A DNA stretch of 64,000 nucleotides from CAYMGM01 sp964390005 (GTDB lineage: Bacteria; Pseudomonadota; Alphaproteobacteria; UBA9219): contig CAYMGM010000001.1 in assembly GCA_964390005.1 (NCBI GenBank), positions 310,001-374,000 of the forward strand, in the 5' to 3' direction. Under the pieces are notes generated by a model. It was not told the origin of the DNA. It was given only the letters and a program-made list of their open reading frames with translations, and ran no database searches. How positions within the stretch are numbered: the first letter of the stretch is position 1; every line of letters starts with the position of its first letter. The translations under genes were made by a program, and so were the position numbers. Below, piece after piece: positions 26,704-35,096 of the stretch.

Positions 26704-27381
26704 ATGAACATAACAAGACTTCTCGGCCTCGGCACTTTGGCTGTTTTGCTCTCGGGTTCGTTTGCGCAGGCCGCAACTGTAACGGTGGCGGATCCGTCGA
26801 GTGCGGCTGGCAATGTCATTTTTACGTCGACGACATCCCCTAATCAGTCTGTCAACCATCCTCCCGTTGTCGTCGATCTGAGTGTCGGTAAATTATCGCT
26901 TGTTGATGCGGCGATTGTGGACTCAGAATTTGCTGGGAACTCCGGCAATGCTGATTTTACCCGTAAGAGACCAGACGGTACGTCCGGAAATTTTTTGGCC
27001 GTTTTTCAACCCAAGGGTAACGGAACGGCGACGCTCGAACTGAAAAAGGCGGCAACGTCTTTCTCCTTCAATTGGGGCAGCATTGATACCTACAACTTCG
27101 TCACCGTTTCGAATGGCTCAGGCTATACAAGAACTTTTACTTATACCGATCTTGAAGCCGCTGCCTCTGCGGCGCTTGCCGGAGGTAGCATCACAAAATA
27201 TGTGACTTTTTCAGGGTTACCCAATATCACCAAAATTGTTTTTGGCGATACGGATCATAATGCTTTCGAAATCGGTAGTCTCTCAATTACCTCTGTTCCG
27301 CTTCCCGGCGCGATCCTTTTGTTTGGCTCGGCTTTAGGTGGAACCGCCTTCTTGCGTCGTCGCCAATCGCAAAAAGCGTAA
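26704..27381 (+). CDS. VPLPG-CTERM surface protein, second exosortase cargo
   Basis: I chose the ATG at 26704, preceded by AAGGAGATC, giving 225 residues; an upstream in-frame TTG at 26686 would place the Shine-Dalgarno inside the gene. The signal peptide ends near FAQAAT. The sorting tail begins near residue 198: VPLPG, a hydrophobic stretch (AILLFGSALGGTAFL) and RRRQSQKA. The middle has SFNWGSIDTYNFVTV, a motif I associate with exosortase-dependent surface proteins of the Npun_F0296 type. It is a diverged paralogue of the preceding gene. A bulged bidirectional terminator follows. Confidence 0.88.
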   Translation: MNITRLLGLGTLAVLLSGSFAQAATVTVADPSSAAGNVIFTSTTSPNQSVNHPPVVVDLSVGKLSLVDAAIVDSEFAGNSGNADFTRKRPDGTSGNFLAVFQPKGNGTATLELKKAATSFSFNWGSIDTYNFVTVSNGSGYTRTFTYTDLEAAASAALAGGSITKYVTFSGLPNITKIVFGDTDHNAFEIGSLSITSVPLPGAILLFGSALGGTAFLRRRQSQKA

Positions 27382-27399
27382 CGATAGCGTTCCTTCGTT

Positions 27400-27437
27400 A
27401 AAAAAACCCCTTGGTCCAACGGGCCAAGGGTTTTTTT
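27400..27437. terminator. Bidirectional terminator after the second cargo gene
   Basis: An A-tract, CCCTTGG and its complement CCAAGGG, then seven Ts form a hairpin with one bulged C and a 9-base loop. Since the tract is A-rich on one side and T-rich on the other, it can stop both the cargo gene and the convergent VirK/YbjX gene. Confidence 0.85.
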
Positions 27438-27448
27438 ATAGCTGTAGA

Positions 27449-28387
27449 TTATTTTTGAAATGTCCCCTGCAAATGCGTTAGCGTTTCAGTAACGCCTTTG
27501 GCAATTTGGTCAAGGTAGTCATGACGACGCAAACAATCTTTGCGTTTTTTAGGGGCAACATCGTCTGGGTTTTTGCGCGGCAAATCTGTCGGCAAAAGAT
27601 AATCACCGGAAGGCAAGCGCCCTATTTCCAGCTCTTGTAAAAAGCCGTCATAGTCGGCCACAACTTTTCGCCGCCATTTCTTTTTTGATTGTGAAACATG
27701 GTTCTTTTTACATGTCGCGACGATATCGTCAGCCTTCAAATAGCGGGCTAAAGCGCAAGCGGCTTCCATAACCGCGCGTTTAGGGCGCATGCCGCTTAAC
27801 GCGCGCGTGATACGGATGATATCGTCTTTATACGCGGCGCCGGGGCCTTGCATTCCACAGACGACAAAATGGCGTTTGCCGTCAGGGTCTGTCTGCATAT
27901 TGGCAACGAGACGCGCAAGGTGGATCCCTGTCGTTTCATCTGTAAAGAGAAGCGTCAGCTCGCCTTGATGTTGCGAAAGCATGTCGCGGCTCAGCGTGAA
28001 GATGAAGTTTCTGTCCCCCTTCAAGTTCGAAAAGGTTGTCAGCTTCAATCTTTTCCCTGAAACGAGATACAGCAACGTATCATCAGAAAAATAGGGGCCA
28101 ATCGATTGATAGTGATTAACGAGCATCGCCGCGCGTCCCGCAATATCAAGGCCGCAGCGCGCGAAGGGACGATGGATTTTATCGCCTAAAACACGGATAA
28201 CATAAGGCGGCGCCGCCGATAAAACAGGGTGCTGGGTCAGGAAAAGAAGCCAATCCGTCGTCTCCTTCCAGTGCACAAGCGTGCGTCCGGCAAAACGCGC
28301 CGCCCGCCAAAAGCTTTTTGTCCCGACATAGATGCGCTGGGTAAAAAGAAGAGAAAGAAGAAGACGCCTGTGCAAAAGATCCCCCAT
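27449..28387 (-). CDS. VirK/YbjX family protein (DUF535)
   Basis: The 312-residue product matches the DUF535 pattern: a central part with GELTLLFTDETTGIHLARL, the motif VVCGMQGPGAAYKDDIIRIT, then ALSGMRPKRAVMEAACALA and a C-terminal block with ADYDGFLQEL and an Arg/Lys/Tyr-rich end. Family members include VirK of Shigella and YbjX of E. coli, linked to virulence-factor localisation and envelope stress; the biochemical role is unknown. No signal peptide is evident. A CGGAAC precedes the ATG. It is convergent with the exosortase locus and probably unrelated to it. Confidence 0.8.
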   Translation of the reverse strand: MGDLLHRRLLLSLLFTQRIYVGTKSFWRAARFAGRTLVHWKETTDWLLFLTQHPVLSAAPPYVIRVLGDKIHRPFARCGLDIAGRAAMLVNHYQSIGPYFSDDTLLYLVSGKRLKLTTFSNLKGDRNFIFTLSRDMLSQHQGELTLLFTDETTGIHLARLVANMQTDPDGKRHFVVCGMQGPGAAYKDDIIRITRALSGMRPKRAVMEAACALARYLKADDIVATCKKNHVSQSKKKWRRKVVADYDGFLQELEIGRLPSGDYLLPTDLPRKNPDDVAPKKRKDCLRRHDYLDQIAKGVTETLTHLQGTFQK

Positions 28388-28524
28388 GTTCCGCAGCCGA
28401 TAGAGAAAAATCGTTAAGAGACCAATAACGCTGCGGACAAACGATTGCGGCGCATCATAGGAAAACGCCTGTTTCTGTCAATGGAACAAACAGAAGGTCT
28501 GTCAACTTTCTCGCACGTCGTGAT

Positions 28525-28552
28525 TTGACAAGCACGCTTTGAGCGTTATAAC
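28525..28552 (+). promoter_or_regulatory. Sigma-70-type promoter of hflK-hflC
   Basis: A perfect TTGACA (28525-28530) and TATAAC (28547-28552) are separated by 16 bases. Transcription would start near 28559, downstream of the in-frame ATG at 28555. This supports the later ATG at 28597 as the hflK start. Confidence 0.75.
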
Positions 28553-28596
28553 GGATGAACGACCGATGGAGCGTTATAGTTAAGGGAGAGCGGTAC

Positions 28597-29721
28597 ATGC
28601 CTGACCCAAACAATCAGCAAGGCCCTTGGGGGCCTTTTGGCGGCTCTTCGGGCCCCTCTCCGAAAAACGATGCTCCACGTCCGCCTCATTCCGGCGGGAC
28701 CGCGGGGGGCGGCCCGAATGTGCCCCCACCTGATTTCGATTATTTTTTGCGAAAATGGCAGTCCTATAAAGGCCCCTTCAAACCAGCTGATCACCGCGAA
28801 ATCATCGGCCTTGCAGCTTTGGTCCTCATCGGCCTTTGGTTTTTAAGTGGTTTTTATTTGGTCGGCACGGATCAACAAGGCGTTGTGATGCGCTTTGGTG
28901 CTTTTCAGCGCACAGAACAGCCAGGCCTGCGCTATCATCTGCCCGCGCCGATTGAAGAAGTTTTGTTACCTGTCGTGACGGCTCAAAACGAAATCCCCGT
29001 TGGGATGCGCCGCGTACGTGGAACAGACGCCGTGCGAACCATCCCCCAAGAAAGCCAGATGTTGACGCAGGATGAGAACATTATCGATGTTCAATTCACC
29101 GTTTTCTGGCGCATCAGCGATGTTAACAAGTTCCTTTTTGAGATTCGCGACCCTGAGACGACGATCAAGATGGGTGCAGAAAGTGTGATGCGTGAGGTCA
29201 TTGGGCAAAACAAGCTTCAATTTGCCTTGACGGATGGCCGCGGACCGATTGCCGACGAAGCGCGCACGCGTTTGCAAGCCTTGATGGATGAATATAATGC
29301 GGGCATCGTCGTCAGCCAGATCAACCTGCAGACGGTTTCTGTCCCGGATGAAGTCAAAGCGGCCTTTCAAGATGTGGTAAATGCCAAACTTGATCAAGAG
29401 CGTTTTCAAAATCAGGCTGCGGCGCATGTTAATAAAGTGATCCCTGATGCCAAAGGCCAAGCGGCGCAAATTTTGCAGCAGGCCATGGCCTATCGCGATC
29501 AAAAAATCGCGGCGGCCCAAGGCGAAGCTGAACGCTTTAAAGAGATTCAGCCCGTCTATGCTGGCGCGCGCGACGTCACGGCCAAGCGCCTTTACCTTGA
29601 AACCATGGAAAGCGTGCTTAGCCACGCGCCCAAAGTGTTGATGGATAAAGGCGCCGGAACGGCGGCCCTTCCCTATTTCCCGCTTTTTGATAAAGCGGGC
29701 AAAAACAACGACAAACCCTGA
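28597..29721 (+). CDS. hflK: HflK, modulator of FtsH protease
   Basis: HflK and HflC form a large membrane complex that surrounds the FtsH protease and limits its access to membrane substrates. From the ATG at 28597 (AAGGGAGAG Shine-Dalgarno) the product has 374 residues. A Gly/Pro-rich cytoplasmic N-terminus (about 1-50) precedes one membrane segment (IIGLAALVLIGLWFLSGFYL). The SPFH/band 7 domain follows: VGTDQQGVVMRFGAFQRTEQPGLRYHLP. A helical C-terminal region has alternating Ala and Glu (AAAQGEAERFKEI). hflC follows after 20 bases. Confidence 0.95.
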   Translation: MPDPNNQQGPWGPFGGSSGPSPKNDAPRPPHSGGTAGGGPNVPPPDFDYFLRKWQSYKGPFKPADHREIIGLAALVLIGLWFLSGFYLVGTDQQGVVMRFGAFQRTEQPGLRYHLPAPIEEVLLPVVTAQNEIPVGMRRVRGTDAVRTIPQESQMLTQDENIIDVQFTVFWRISDVNKFLFEIRDPETTIKMGAESVMREVIGQNKLQFALTDGRGPIADEARTRLQALMDEYNAGIVVSQINLQTVSVPDEVKAAFQDVVNAKLDQERFQNQAAAHVNKVIPDAKGQAAQILQQAMAYRDQKIAAAQGEAERFKEIQPVYAGARDVTAKRLYLETMESVLSHAPKVLMDKGAGTAALPYFPLFDKAGKNNDKP

Positions 29722-29741
29722 TCGCAGGCCCGGAGATCGCT

Positions 29742-30611
29742 ATGCAAAATCGTACGCTCTTGCTGAAAATCGGCGCTGCCTTTTTGGCCTTGTTTATCCT
29801 TTTGGATTCGGCCTTTATCGTCAACCAAACCGAGCAAGCCATTCTTTTTCAGTTTAAGGATGTCGTCCGGATTATCCCTAAACCAGGGCTTCATTTTAAG
29901 CTTCCGTTGATCCAAAGCGTTTCAATGTTCGAAAACCGCGTGCTAGCCGTCGATGCGCCAACGCAAGAGATCTTGTTGGCCGAGCAAAAACCGATGGAAG
30001 TCGATGCGTTTGCCCGTTACAGGATCAAGAATCCATTGCTGTTCTTTCAGCGTCTGCGCAGTGAGCGGATTGCACAAGACCGTTTGGGCAGCCTTCTCAA
30101 CGCTTCGATGCGTAGCGTTTTGGGCACGGTCAAGCTGGCCACGCTATTATCCCCTGACCGGGTGAGCGTGATGGGCAAAATCCGCGATCAATTGAATGGC
30201 GAAGCCAAAGATTTCGGCATTGAAGTCATCGACGTCCGCATTCGCCGGACCGATTTACCACAAAAGACAAGTGCTGCCATTTTTGCGCGCATGCAATCTG
30301 AACGCGAGCAGGAAGCGGCGCAGTTGCGGGCGCAGGGCCAGCAAGAGGCACTTCAAACCACGTCGGAAGCTGACCGCACCGCAACGGTTATCGTGGCCGA
30401 AGCCAAAGGCCAAGCTGAAAAGATTAAGGGCGAAGGCGATCAAAAGGCCTTACAAATCATTGCGGCCGCGACGGATAAAGACCCCGGTTTTTATGCCTTT
30501 TGGCGGTCGTTGGCCGCGTACCGTGAGGCTTTACAAGCCGAGACGACGACCTTTTTGCTTGACCCTGAAAGCGGGTTTTTCAAATATTTCAAGGAATCAT
30601 CGTCGCGTTGA
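29742..30611 (+). CDS. hflC: HflC, modulator of FtsH protease
   Basis: HflC is the partner of HflK. The 289-residue product has an N-terminal membrane segment (IGAAFLALFILLDSAFIV), then a band 7 domain: VNQTEQAILFQFKDVVRIIPKPGLHFKLP. The family motif DVRIRRTDLPQKTSAAIFARMQSERE is near residue 170, followed by an Ala/Glu helix (TATVIVAEAKGQAEKIKGEGDQKAL). GGAG precedes the ATG. It is the second gene of the hflK-hflC operon; an inverted repeat (AATCAGC/GCTGATT, 30650-30673) lies after its stop, without a T run. Confidence 0.95.
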   Translation: MQNRTLLLKIGAAFLALFILLDSAFIVNQTEQAILFQFKDVVRIIPKPGLHFKLPLIQSVSMFENRVLAVDAPTQEILLAEQKPMEVDAFARYRIKNPLLFFQRLRSERIAQDRLGSLLNASMRSVLGTVKLATLLSPDRVSVMGKIRDQLNGEAKDFGIEVIDVRIRRTDLPQKTSAAIFARMQSEREQEAAQLRAQGQQEALQTTSEADRTATVIVAEAKGQAEKIKGEGDQKALQIIAAATDKDPGFYAFWRSLAAYREALQAETTTFLLDPESGFFKYFKESSSR

Positions 30612-30725
30612 GTGGGGTGGGCTAGGAATTTTGTCACGCGCATGCCATAAATCAGCCGAAATCTGCGCTGATTCTCATAGGCCAATCTTCTATAGCTTCT
30701 TCAAACTGGTAAGAGGTGATCTCAC

Positions 30726-32219
30726 ATGAAGCGTTTGCATCGTTTTGCTCGGCTTGTCGTTTTATCCCTTTCCCTTTTCTGTGTGGGGGCTGCTTTGCCT
30801 GCCGCTTCAGAAGCGCGTGAGGGCCCCTCAAGCTTTGCCGATCTTGCGGACAAACTTTTACCCGCCGTTGTCAATATCTCGACAACCCAGACGGTCACAA
30901 CCCGCGACGACAGCATGGATCTTCAAGATCTTCAGATCCCGCCAGGCTCGCCGCTTGAGGATTTTCTGCAGGATTTCTTTAATCATGGCGGCGGCAAAGA
31001 AGGCGGCAAGCCGCGCAAGCATAAATCGACCTCGTTGGGGTCGGGCTTTGTCATCGATCCGACTGGCTATATTGTGACGAACTATCACGTCATCCAAGAC
31101 GCCGACGAAATTACCGTCATTTTGCAAGACGACACCAACCTGCCCGCGACCGTTGTGGGGAAGGATAAGAAGACAGATTTGGCCCTTTTGAAAGTGACGC
31201 CGAAAAAGAACCTTCCTGCCGTGGCTTGGGGCGATAGCGATAAAATCCGCGTCGGTGACTGGATTATGGCTATCGGCAATCCTTTTGGTCTTGGCGGAAC
31301 GGTCACGGCGGGGATTATCTCGGCCCGTGCCCGCGACATCAATTCAGGGCCTTATGACGACTATTTGCAGACCGACGCGCCCATCAATCGCGGCAACTCG
31401 GGCGGCCCGATGTTTAACATGGATGGCGAAGTCATCGGCATCAACACGGCGATCTTCTCGCCGTCTGGCGGGTCGATCGGCATTGGTTTTGCCATTCCGT
31501 CGAGCATGGCTAAAAGCGTCATCGATCAGTTGAAAACGACGGGACATATCCGCCGTGGTTGGCTGGGCGTGCGCATTCAAAGCCTGTCGCCTGAAATCGC
31601 CGAAAGCTTGGGCCTCAGCAAGGTGCATGGCGCGCTTGTGTCAAGCGTAACGCCTGGCGGCCCGGCTGCCGAAGCACATTTGGAACAAGGCGACGTTATC
31701 ACCAGCTTTGACGGCAAAGATGTGCAAGACATGCACAAATTGCCGCGCATTGTGGCTGAAACGGACGTTGGGCGTTCGGTTCCGATCACCATCTTCCGCA
31801 AAGGGAAAGAGATGACCTTGCGCGTTAAGGTTGGTGAAATGGAAACCCGCGACGATAGTCAGGACAAGGATGAAGAGGATGCCGACGCCAAGCAGCCGTC
31901 GAAGACAAACGCCGACAAGGTGGATGAGCTTGGGATCAGCGTCACGCCAGCGACCGATGCGACACGCAAACGCATGGGGATCGACAGCACGACGCCGGGC
32001 GTTATTGTCACGCGCGTCAACCCGGGCAGCGTTGCCGCTGACCAAGGCTTGATCGTTGGCGATATCATCTCGGAAGCGGCTCAGCTTGACGTCAAATCGG
32101 CCAAGGATTTATCCGAATCCGCGAAACACGCCAAGAAAATGAATAAACCGCTTCTTCTGCTTGTCGATCGCAAAGGCGATTTACGCTTTGTCGCGATCAG
32201 CTTTGGAAAGAGCAAATAA
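30726..32219 (+). CDS. DegP/HtrA-type periplasmic serine protease
   Basis: The 497-residue product has a signal peptide (residues 1 to about 30, ending ASEA). The trypsin-like domain has the full triad: His121 (NYHVIQDADE), Asp151 (KTDLALLKV) and Ser225 (RGNSGGPMF). Two PDZ domains follow, at about 275-370 (GWLGVRIQSLSPEIAESLGL) and 405-490 (ELGISVTPATDATRKRMGI), separated by an acidic linker. This layout is that of DegP/DegQ/MucD proteases, which degrade misfolded envelope proteins. An AGAGGTGAT Shine-Dalgarno lies 5 bases before the ATG. Distinguishing DegP from MucD would need a phylogeny. A terminator follows. Confidence 0.93.
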   Translation: MKRLHRFARLVVLSLSLFCVGAALPAASEAREGPSSFADLADKLLPAVVNISTTQTVTTRDDSMDLQDLQIPPGSPLEDFLQDFFNHGGGKEGGKPRKHKSTSLGSGFVIDPTGYIVTNYHVIQDADEITVILQDDTNLPATVVGKDKKTDLALLKVTPKKNLPAVAWGDSDKIRVGDWIMAIGNPFGLGGTVTAGIISARARDINSGPYDDYLQTDAPINRGNSGGPMFNMDGEVIGINTAIFSPSGGSIGIGFAIPSSMAKSVIDQLKTTGHIRRGWLGVRIQSLSPEIAESLGLSKVHGALVSSVTPGGPAAEAHLEQGDVITSFDGKDVQDMHKLPRIVAETDVGRSVPITIFRKGKEMTLRVKVGEMETRDDSQDKDEEDADAKQPSKTNADKVDELGISVTPATDATRKRMGIDSTTPGVIVTRVNPGSVAADQGLIVGDIISEAAQLDVKSAKDLSESAKHAKKMNKPLLLLVDRKGDLRFVAISFGKSK

Positions 32220-32245
32220 CGACGCTCTGATCCGGGTCTTTACAG

Positions 32246-32278
32246 CCTCCCCCGCTTCAAACCGGGGGAGGTTTTTTT
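32246..32278 (+). terminator. Rho-independent terminator after the DegP-like gene
   Basis: CCTCCCCCG and CGGGGGAGG form a 9-bp GC-rich stem with an 8-base loop, followed by seven Ts, starting 26 bases after the stop codon. Confidence 0.93.
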
Positions 32279-32371
32279 ATACGCCGATAAGCTATTGTTG
32301 TTTGTTTCTTATCTTGCTATGCCTTGAAACGTAATTTCATCAAATATCACAGTCCATTAAGGCCCTATCCC

Positions 32372-33475
32372 ATGAAAAATCTGCCTTCTGCTGTACCGAC
32401 CTCACAGCCGCACTTAGCTGTTTTAGACGGCATGCGTGGCGTTGCGGCCTTGTTTGTCGTCTTCTATCACGCCTTATCGCCTTTTGGGCAAACTGGCATG
32501 ATCGCCCATGCTTATTTGGCTGTCGATTTTTTCTTTCTGCTGTCGGGATTTGTTATCGCCTATGCCTATGAGCATCGGCTGCGTACATCGATGACATGGC
32601 TACAGTTTTTGACTTTGCGTCTTATTCGCCTCTATCCGCTGCTTCTCTTAGGTCTTATTTTCGGCTTTACGACATTTTTGTTTAAAGTTGTTTTCCTTGA
32701 GCACACGCCGCTGACTTTCAACGCCTTTCTGGCTTTTATCTGCGGTATTTTTCTTATTCCAAGCCATTTGGTCTTGAATGAAGGTTGGGCAAGTTTTTAT
32801 CCCTTTAACACGCCGACATGGTCGTTATTTTTTGAGTTCCTTGTCAATTTGACTTACGTGCTGGCTCTTCCCAAACTGTCTGGGCGCGTTTTTAAAGCGC
32901 TTTTGTTCGTTGCGGCCATGGCTGTCTTGATACAATCCTATCTTGTTGGCTCGTTGTCTGGCGGTGCCAATTGGGGCGATATATATCTTGGCGTCACGCG
33001 CGTGATTTATCCTTTTTTTGCGGGGATTTATTTATTTAGATTGAATCAATCCGAACAGCGCTCTCTCCATCAGGCCTTTGCGCTTCCTTTGATAGCTCTG
33101 TTGCTTGGGCTTACCTTTGTCTGCCCTGTTCCTTCACTTTTCGTGTGGCTTTTCGATGCCTCTGCCGTTCTCTTTCTTTTTCCACTGCTGGTCTTAAGCG
33201 GAAGCCGCTTGTCTCCTTCAAAACAAGTAACCGCGCTTTGCCTTTTTCTGGGCGAGCTATCTTATCCTCTCTATATTCTTCACTATCCGGTCGTTCGGCT
33301 TTTTAGCCGCTTTGCAAGATCGACCGATGTTGGCAGCGCTGCCTTTTATACGATCATCTTCGGCGAGGTTTTGGTTCAAGTTCTTCTCGCTCTGTTGGCT
33401 TTACGCTATTTTGATAAGCCTGTGCGCGCCTGGCTTATGGCACGCTACAAAAAGCAACCTCTGCACAACAAATGA
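32372..33475 (+). CDS. Acyltransferase-3 family membrane protein (OafA-like)
   Basis: Proteins of this family O-acetylate or succinylate polysaccharides, lipid A or peptidoglycan at the inner membrane. The 367-residue product, from the ATG at 32372 (AAGG upstream), begins with the conserved LAVLDGMRGVAALFVVFYHAL, where the RG and the His are the family signature. A second conserved block is YLAVDFFFLLSGFVIAYAYEHRL. I count about ten membrane segments. There is no fused SGNH domain. The gene is monocistronic between two terminators. It may modify the polymer made by the nearby EPS locus, but that is inference only. Confidence 0.87.
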   Translation: MKNLPSAVPTSQPHLAVLDGMRGVAALFVVFYHALSPFGQTGMIAHAYLAVDFFFLLSGFVIAYAYEHRLRTSMTWLQFLTLRLIRLYPLLLLGLIFGFTTFLFKVVFLEHTPLTFNAFLAFICGIFLIPSHLVLNEGWASFYPFNTPTWSLFFEFLVNLTYVLALPKLSGRVFKALLFVAAMAVLIQSYLVGSLSGGANWGDIYLGVTRVIYPFFAGIYLFRLNQSEQRSLHQAFALPLIALLLGLTFVCPVPSLFVWLFDASAVLFLFPLLVLSGSRLSPSKQVTALCLFLGELSYPLYILHYPVVRLFSRFARSTDVGSAAFYTIIFGEVLVQVLLALLALRYFDKPVRAWLMARYKKQPLHNK

Positions 33476-33478
33476 CAT

Positions 33479-33523
33479 AAAAAACCCGATAAGACCTTGT
33501 TGATGGTCTTATCGGGTTTTTTT
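33479..33523. terminator. Bidirectional terminator between the acyltransferase and the sugar dehydrogenase
   Basis: CCCGATAAGACC and GGTCTTATCGGG form a 12-bp perfect stem with an 8-base loop, flanked by an A tract and seven Ts. Adding the A/T pairs, it extends to 18 bp. It separates two convergent genes. Confidence 0.95.
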
Positions 33524-33540
33524 GTCTTCTTTCGTGAAGC

Positions 33541-34851
33541 TTAGAGGCTCCAATACACGATGTTCGACGGGACATCGGCTGGTTTCAGGGCCGATTTCAC
33601 GTCAATCAAAACGCCGCCGGGTTTCAACATTTTGTAAATCGCCGCTGTATCATGCATGAAGTCTTCATGGGTCACAGCAAAGACAACCGCATCCAGATCT
33701 TTAAACTGCGCGGGATCAGCCAGCTTGATCCCATATTCATGCACGGCATGCGCGGGATCGGCGACCGGATCGGTGATCAGAACTTCAAGCCCAAAGGATT
33801 CAAGCTCTGTCGCAATTTCAGGAATACGGCTGTTGCGCAGATCGCGGACGTTTTCCTTGAACGACAAGCCCAAAATACCAACCCGCGCCTTGGCGTGCAT
33901 GATGCCGTGCTGTGACATCAATTTGACCAGCTTTTGCGCGACGAAGATCGGCATGTTGTCGTTGATCCGGCGGCCCGCCAGGATAACTTGCGGGTGATAG
34001 CCCAGCTCTTCCGCGCGGGCTGTCAGATAATAGGGATCAACCCCGATGCAATGTCCGCCGACAAGGCCCGGCATGAAGTGCAAAAAGTTCCATTTGGTGC
34101 CTGCCGCTTCCAAAACTTCTTTGGTGCGCAAGCCCATACGGTCGCAGATGACAGCCAGTTCGTTCATCAAGGCGATGTTGATGTCGCGCTGCGTGTTTTC
34201 GATGACTTTGGCGGCCTCGGCAACCGCAATGCTGCTGGCGCGATGCACGCCCGCCGTGATGACCTTGCTATAGACGTAATCAAGGCGGTCCAAGGATTCA
34301 TCGTCGTCGGCGCTGATGACTTTGACAATTGTTTCTAGGCGGTTGACTTTGTCGCCGGGGTTGATGCGCTCGGGCGAATAGCCAAGTTTGAAATCCTTGC
34401 CGCGCGTGCAGCCAGACAAGCGGGCGATCTCGCCGCCGCATAGTTCGTCTGTCAGGCCGGGGTAAACGGTCGATTCAAATGTGATCAACGGTACAAGACC
34501 TTTGCCTTGCAGACCTTTGGCAACGCGGCGCTTCAGAAGCGCGCCCATCGTTTGGCAAGCCCCAAGGACCGGGGTCAGGTCAGGGCGCTTGGCTTCGTCG
34601 ATCGGCGTTGGAACGGTCACAATATACATCGTGCAATCGTCCATATCTTCGGCGTTCGCTGTCAGTTTGGCCTTTAAGCCTTGCAACTTGTCGTCGGCGA
34701 CTTCGCCTGTCCAGTCGTGACCGCCAACCAGAGACTTGACGCGCGCCGCATCGATATCAAAACCGACAACCTCTTCGCCTTCGCGCGCCAGCCCAACCAA
34801 AAGCGGAAGGCCAACGTAACCTAAACCGATGACAGCAATTTTTTCTGACAT
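33541..34851 (-). CDS. UDP-sugar 6-dehydrogenase (TviB/WbpA-like nucleotide sugar dehydrogenase)
   Basis: The enzyme oxidises C6 of a UDP-sugar with two NAD to a uronic acid. I chose the ATG at 34851, preceded by a G run, giving 436 residues. The Rossmann motif IAVIGLGYVGLPLL opens the protein. The catalytic loop has PGLVGGHCIGVDPYYLT with the active Cys, and an earlier TFESTVYPG segment is typical. The FKENVRDLRNSR motif in the C-terminal domain matches the TviB/WbpA/CapL group, which act on UDP-GlcNAc or UDP-GalNAc; UDP-glucose cannot be excluded. It stands alone, without the epimerase or transferases that normally accompany it. Confidence 0.88.
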   Translation of the reverse strand: MSEKIAVIGLGYVGLPLLVGLAREGEEVVGFDIDAARVKSLVGGHDWTGEVADDKLQGLKAKLTANAEDMDDCTMYIVTVPTPIDEAKRPDLTPVLGACQTMGALLKRRVAKGLQGKGLVPLITFESTVYPGLTDELCGGEIARLSGCTRGKDFKLGYSPERINPGDKVNRLETIVKVISADDDESLDRLDYVYSKVITAGVHRASSIAVAEAAKVIENTQRDINIALMNELAVICDRMGLRTKEVLEAAGTKWNFLHFMPGLVGGHCIGVDPYYLTARAEELGYHPQVILAGRRINDNMPIFVAQKLVKLMSQHGIMHAKARVGILGLSFKENVRDLRNSRIPEIATELESFGLEVLITDPVADPAHAVHEYGIKLADPAQFKDLDAVVFAVTHEDFMHDTAAIYKMLKPGGVLIDVKSALKPADVPSNIVYWSL

Positions 34852-35058
34852 GTTCCCCCCCATAAGACTCAAGCTGCCACAACCCTAGCGTGTGGCCTGT
34901 TAACAGAAGAAAACCGGATCACAGATGGTTTCGGATCCGGCGTAAAACTTGGACAACGGGATAACGCGCGCCCTGCTCTTTCGCAACGTTTTTTGTGCAT
35001 TTTCGCACGCAGGTTGTAGCGGAAACGCTTTTTCCTGTACCCCTTACGCGCTTTGCGT

Positions 35059-35077
35059 GTTATCCCAAACGGATAAC
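35059..35077 (+). promoter_or_regulatory. Perfect inverted repeat upstream of rsmB
   Basis: GTTATCC, a CAAAC spacer and GGATAAC form a perfect 7-bp palindrome ending 19 bases before the rsmB ATG. A further GGGATAAC occurs about 100 bases upstream, in the gap after the divergent dehydrogenase gene. It could be an operator or a leader hairpin; the sequence alone cannot tell. Confidence 0.35.
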
Positions 35078-35096
35078 CAAGACAGGATCCTAAACC

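Noticed and set aside
28555..28596. Upstream ATG for hflK
   Set aside because: A good sigma-70 promoter places the transcription start near 28559, after this ATG; the ATG at 28597 has a clear ribosome site.
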